A stretch of DNA of 64,000 nucleotides. It comes from Cryomorphaceae bacterium (lineage in GTDB: Bacteria; Bacteroidota; Bacteroidia; Flavobacteriales; Schleiferiaceae). The notes beneath the pieces are model-generated. The model was not told the origin of the DNA and did not search any database. It was given only the letters and a program-made list of their open reading frames with translations. Of the stretch, positions 59,667 to 64,000 are shown piece by piece (within the stretch, counting starts at the first letter, position 1; each line of letters begins with the position of its first letter). Location: the NCBI GenBank assembly GCA_007116495.1, contig SKIJ01000032.1, positions 1 through 64,000 on the forward strand, read 5' to 3'. The position numbers and the translations under genes were made by a program.

Positions 59667-60617
59667 TTGACTCAATATTTACGCACATTCCGATTTCTTT
59701 TTCTGTTTGCCTTTTTCCCTTTTTCGGGTTTTGCTCAATCGTATGGATTGGTCATCCATGGCGGTGCGGGTAGTATCACAGAAGATCGGTTAGGGGAACG
59801 GGAGGAAGAATACCGAAAGGCGCTAACCACTGCTATTGAGCACGGCTACAACTTACTTGACAAGGGCGCAGATGCCGTTGCGGTGGTCGCTGAGGTCATT
59901 TCAATTCTTGAAGATGACCCTCATTTTAACGCCGGTAAAGGAGCTGTGGCTAATTCTGAAGGTGACATTTTTCACGATGCCTCCATCATGCGGGGGAGTG
60001 ATTTATTTGCGGGTGCTGTTGCATCGATGTTTGGTCCAAAAAATCCCATTACCGTTGCAGAAGCAGTGATGACAAAATCGCCTCATGTACTGCTTTGTGG
60101 TGAAGGTGCCGAATTATTTGCAGAAAATCAAGATATATATTTTCTAAATCAAGAGGAACGAAAAGAGTACCTAAACGCTGTGCCCAAGCGAAAAACCTCC
60201 GATAAAAAAGGAACTGTTGGTTGTGTGGTGCTCGACAAGAATGGCGACTTGGCTGCGGGAACATCAACCGGTGGAACATCTAAAAAACTGCCTGGTAGAA
60301 TAGGAGATAGCCCCATTATTGGAGCAGGTACGTGGGCAGATAACCGAAGCTGTGCGGTTAGTGCAACTGGAGACGGTGAATACTTTATTCGTACGGCAGC
60401 AGCCAGTTATGTTGGTCAAATAATGCGGTTGTTAGATGCAGATATCCACACAGCATTGGAAATGGTTATCGGCGACATAGACGACTTAGGCGGTCAAGGC
60501 GGGCTTATCGCCATTGATAAAAATGGTGTTGTGGGCTGGGACTTTAATACCGAAGGAATGTTTCGTGCAGCAAAGACATCAGCCATACCTTTGCGCGTAG
60601 AATTATATAAGCCGTAA
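59667..60617 (+). CDS. Isoaspartyl peptidase / L-asparaginase (Ntn hydrolase), exported
   Basis: TTG start 59667 gives signal peptide LTQYLRTFRFLFLFAFFPFSGFAQ; LVIHGGAGSI; KKGTVGCVVLDKNGDLAAGTSTGGTSKKLPGRIGDSPIIGAGTWAD. Confidence 0.87.
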   Translation: MTQYLRTFRFLFLFAFFPFSGFAQSYGLVIHGGAGSITEDRLGEREEEYRKALTTAIEHGYNLLDKGADAVAVVAEVISILEDDPHFNAGKGAVANSEGDIFHDASIMRGSDLFAGAVASMFGPKNPITVAEAVMTKSPHVLLCGEGAELFAENQDIYFLNQEERKEYLNAVPKRKTSDKKGTVGCVVLDKNGDLAAGTSTGGTSKKLPGRIGDSPIIGAGTWADNRSCAVSATGDGEYFIRTAAASYVGQIMRLLDADIHTALEMVIGDIDDLGGQGGLIAIDKNGVVGWDFNTEGMFRAAKTSAIPLRVELYKP

Positions 60618-60618
60618 C

Positions 60619-61230
60619 ATGACCATTAAGACCGTTGATTTTGTTAAAAGCAGTACAAATCTCAACCAATGTCCGGAAGCTAAAAAACCAGAGTTTGCTT
60701 TTATTGGCCGCTCCAACGTTGGTAAAAGCTCTCTCATCAACATGCTTTGTCAACGAAATAAATTGGCAAAGACGTCGACGCGACCAGGTAAAACCCAATT
60801 AATCAATCACTTTGAGGTCAACAACGAATGGTATTTGGTAGACTTACCAGGTTACGGTTATGCTAAGGTGAGTAAGGACAAGCGTCGTGTGTTTAAAGGG
60901 ATGATGCTAAATTATTTAGAAGGCCGAAGTACGCTGGTCAATACATTTGTACTAATCGACAGCAGGCACGACCCTCAGGCAGTTGATCTCGATTTTCTTC
61001 GTTGGATGGGGGAGAAGGGATTACCATTCGCCATCGTTTTTACCAAAACCGATAAATTAGGTAAAACAAAGGTACAAGCCAATATTGCAAAATATCGGCG
61101 TACGCTCGCTAAGGAATGGGAAGAATTACCACCCATTTTTTTTACGTCCGCAACCGAGAAGACTGGTCGCGAAGATGTGCTGGATTATCTTGCGGAATGC
61201 TTAAATACCGTTGCGGATAGCGGAATGTGA
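60619..61230 (+). CDS. engB: Ribosome biogenesis GTP-binding protein YihA/YsxC/EngB
   Basis: FAFIGRSNVGKSSLINMLCQRNKLAKTSTRPGKTQLINHF; VDLPGYGYAKVSK. Confidence 0.94.
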   Translation: MTIKTVDFVKSSTNLNQCPEAKKPEFAFIGRSNVGKSSLINMLCQRNKLAKTSTRPGKTQLINHFEVNNEWYLVDLPGYGYAKVSKDKRRVFKGMMLNYLEGRSTLVNTFVLIDSRHDPQAVDLDFLRWMGEKGLPFAIVFTKTDKLGKTKVQANIAKYRRTLAKEWEELPPIFFTSATEKTGREDVLDYLAECLNTVADSGM

Positions 61231-61250
61231 ATTACCGGCCAAGCCGTTCT

Positions 61251-62918
61251 TTAAAAAAGTCCCCTAATACGTCCGTCTTCATCGATATCCATATGGAGTG
61301 ATGCCGGTTCTCCGGGCAGTCCCGGCATGCGCATCATTGCTCCAGTGATGGGAACAAGAAATCCGGCACCAGCTGCTATCTCGATATCGCGAATGGTTAG
61401 CGTAAACTCTTTTGCACGGCCAAGTTTTTTGGGATCGTCGGAAAAACTATACTGCGTTTTTGCAATGCATATGGGACTTTCATTGAGGTCAAGCGCATCG
61501 ATCAAACGCAATGCCTTTACAGCATCGCTGCCGTATTCCACGCGTTCAGCACCGTAAATCGTTTTTGCAACCGCTTCAATCTTTTCCTTTACGGGTTGCT
61601 TCCAGTCGTAAACGGGTTTGAAATTGTTTTGCTGTTTATTGCAAGCACGCACAACAGCATACGCCAATTCTTTGCCACCATCACCGCCATTTGCCCATAC
61701 ATTCGACGCGATGGCTTCAACACCCAAAGCAGCACAGTGGTCGATGATTGCTTGCGTTTCTTCTTCACTGTCATGAACAAATGTATTGATGCCAACAACC
61801 ACGTTTAATCCAAACGACTTAATGTTTTCCAAGTGTTTGTCTAAGTTCTCAAACCCACGTGTGAGGTAGTCAATGCTTGGGTTACTGAGTTCCGTTAACG
61901 GCATGCCACCGTGGTATTTTAGTGCGCGAACCGTAGCAACAACAACAACAGCTTTAGGTCTTAATCCGGCGCTGACACACTTAATATCTAAGAATTTTTC
62001 TGCGCCTAAATCCGCACCAAAACCAGCTTCGGTAACCGCATACTCGGCCAACGACATACCCATTTTAGTAGCAATTACTGAGTTGGTGCCTTGTGCTATA
62101 TTGGCAAATGGTCCACCGTGAATAATGGCCGGTGTTCCTTCTAACGTTTGAACTAAGTTGGGCTTAATGGCGTCTTTTAGTAAGACAGACATGGCGCCTT
62201 CCGCTTTTAAGTCACGGGCATAAATGGGTTGTTTGTCGTAAGTGAATCCAACGAAAATATTCCCTAAACGCCGCTTCAAATCGCTGCGATCGCTAGACAA
62301 GCACAAAATGGCCATAACCTCTGATGCGGCGGTGATATCAAAACCGGTCTGCCGCATCACGCCGTTGGCTGTACCTCCCATGCCAACTACGATTTGACGC
62401 AGTGCCCGGTCGTTCACATCCATCACACGCTTCCAAACCACTGTGCGTGGGTCGATGCCTAAGTTGTGTTTTTTGCTTTGTATGTTGTTGTCAATGAGTG
62501 CACTTAACAGGTTGTGCGCCTTTTCAATAGCAGCAAAATCACCGGTAAAGTGGAGGTTTATGTCTTCCATGGGGAGTACTTGTGATCGACCACCACCGGC
62601 AGCTCCACCCTTCATACCAAACACGGGCCCCAACGAAGGTTCACGCAATACGGCAACTGTTTTCTTTCCTATCTTAGCTAACCCTTGAGCGAGTCCGATC
62701 GACATGGTCGTTTTACCTTCTCCCGCCGGCGTTGGGGAAATGGCGGTTACCAAAATGAGGTTGCTTTTACGTGCTTTTAATGAGTCAATGAGATGGAGTG
62801 GCAGCTTGGCTTTGTCGTGGCCATAGGGTATGTATGCCGTTTCGTCTATGTTCAGTTGTGCGGCAATATCGCGGATGTGAAGCGGTGTTACCGAGCGGGC
62901 AATGTCTATGTCGTTCAT
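61251..62918 (-). CDS. fhs: Formate--tetrahydrofolate ligase
   Basis: ITAISPTPAGEGKTTMSIGLAQGLAKIGKK; EPSLGPVFGMKGGAAGGGRSQVLPMEDINLHFTGD; ATG 62918 (MNDIDIARSVTP). Confidence 0.94.
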   Translation of the reverse strand: MNDIDIARSVTPLHIRDIAAQLNIDETAYIPYGHDKAKLPLHLIDSLKARKSNLILVTAISPTPAGEGKTTMSIGLAQGLAKIGKKTVAVLREPSLGPVFGMKGGAAGGGRSQVLPMEDINLHFTGDFAAIEKAHNLLSALIDNNIQSKKHNLGIDPRTVVWKRVMDVNDRALRQIVVGMGGTANGVMRQTGFDITAASEVMAILCLSSDRSDLKRRLGNIFVGFTYDKQPIYARDLKAEGAMSVLLKDAIKPNLVQTLEGTPAIIHGGPFANIAQGTNSVIATKMGMSLAEYAVTEAGFGADLGAEKFLDIKCVSAGLRPKAVVVVATVRALKYHGGMPLTELSNPSIDYLTRGFENLDKHLENIKSFGLNVVVGINTFVHDSEEETQAIIDHCAALGVEAIASNVWANGGDGGKELAYAVVRACNKQQNNFKPVYDWKQPVKEKIEAVAKTIYGAERVEYGSDAVKALRLIDALDLNESPICIAKTQYSFSDDPKKLGRAKEFTLTIRDIEIAAGAGFLVPITGAMMRMPGLPGEPASLHMDIDEDGRIRGLF

Positions 62919-63019
62919 GTGCTTGAATTTTGAACCACAAATGTAAATGTGGAAGTTTGTTTTGCGCATCAAAACCCGCCAAATTATTGCTACATTTGCG
63001 CCACAACAAAACCCTTTTT

Positions 63020-64000
63020 ATGTCTCATATCACCATAGGGCCGGATATTAAATTGACAGCCCGCGACCTAACGCCTGCACTTTATGGCTCTGTTCAGTTA
63101 ACAATTACCGATGACGCTCGTCAACGTGTAGAAGCCGGAAGAGCTTATTTGGAGTCGGCCATAACCAAATCAAAAACACCGATATACGGAATCAACACGG
63201 GGTTTGGTTCGCTTTGTAATGTGCAAGTTAATGATGATGAGTTGGCTCAGTTGCAAGAAAATTTGGTGGAGTCGCATGCGTGTGGAATGGGTGATCAAAT
63301 AGAACCGGCACTTGTGCGCATCATGCTTATTTTAAAAATTCAATCGTTGTGTTACGGTCATTCGGGCGTGCAATGGCGTACCGTAGAACAGTTAAAAACG
63401 TTTGTTGATCGCGATATTTTACCGGTTGTTTACGAATCTGGTAGCCTTGGAGCATCAGGTGATTTAGCGCCATTAGCCCACATTGCGTTGGCTATGATGG
63501 GCAAAGGTGAGGTGGTTTATAAAGGTAAGCAGCAGCCAACAGCCGATGTGCTTTCTAAAGAAAATATTTCCCCTATTCAATTGGTGTCGAAAGAAGGGTT
63601 GGCGTTGCTCAACGGAACGCAGTTTATGTCTGCTTACCTTACCGCTGCCACAATTTTATCTGCACGAATGTTGTACCAAGCTGACCTATTGGCGGCATTG
63701 TCACTCGAGGCGTTTGACGGTCGTCCAGAACCTTTCTGCGACCCCGTTCATCGTGTAAGGCCACACGCCGGTCAGCGTCTTACAGCAGCGCGAATTACAG
63801 AAATGCTGGAGGGCAGTAAGCGCATCAGTCGGTTAAAACAACACGTCCAAGACCCGTATTCGTTCCGCTGTGTTCCCCAGGTTCACGGTGCGAGTAAAGA
63901 CACCCTTCGCTTTGTGATGCAAACGCTGCATACCGAAATTAATGCTGTTTCCGACAACCCTACACTGTTTCCCGATGAAGACTTGGTAGTTTCTGCGGGG
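63020..64000 (+). CDS. hutH: Histidine ammonia-lyase, N-terminal part (truncated by window edge)
   Basis: My translation from ATG 63020: MSHITIGPDIKLTARDL...YGINTGFGSLCNVQV...MIO-forming GSLGASGDLAPLAHIAL; open to window end. Confidence 0.9.
   Translation, partial: MSHITIGPDIKLTARDLTPALYGSVQLTITDDARQRVEAGRAYLESAITKSKTPIYGINTGFGSLCNVQVNDDELAQLQENLVESHACGMGDQIEPALVRIMLILKIQSLCYGHSGVQWRTVEQLKTFVDRDILPVVYESGSLGASGDLAPLAHIALAMMGKGEVVYKGKQQPTADVLSKENISPIQLVSKEGLALLNGTQFMSAYLTAATILSARMLYQADLLAALSLEAFDGRPEPFCDPVHRVRPHAGQRLTAARITEMLEGSKRISRLKQHVQDPYSFRCVPQVHGASKDTLRFVMQTLHTEINAVSDNPTLFPDEDLVVSAG

Overview
This 64 kb window is a gene-dense chromosomal segment of a Bacteroidota (Flavobacteriia-like) bacterium. 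The assignment rests on T9SS C-terminal sorting domains, TTG-N19-TAnnTTTG promoter architecture and many Bacteroidota-typical protein families. It runs from the 3' end of hisS to a truncated hutH. Most genes are housekeeping: trmB, rsh, ligA, prmC, bcp, lemA/M48, prfC, tmk, rarA, msrA, engB, fhs, a class A PBP, and a histidine kinase/response regulator pair. There are also cell-envelope genes: AsmA-like, TPR-PD40-OmpA (PorE-like), flippases, a glycosyltransferase and NamZ/DUF1343. Two large predicted T9SS cargo proteins are present. Two tRNA genes (His-GUG on +, Leu-UAA on -) and several intrinsic terminators are readable. I found no CRISPR array, prophage, transposase or defence island, and no clear undescribed multi-gene system. 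The most useful leads are: (1) an apparent frameshift at a T9 tract in the N-terminal TM helix of the class A PBP; (2) a perfect 10-bp hairpin leader just upstream of an unknown secreted protein; (3) an orphan terminator with a long-loop hairpin after ~260 nt of noncoding DNA (candidate sRNA); (4) a PorE-like T9SS component fused by gene overlap to an AsmA protein with an unusual coiled-coil tail.
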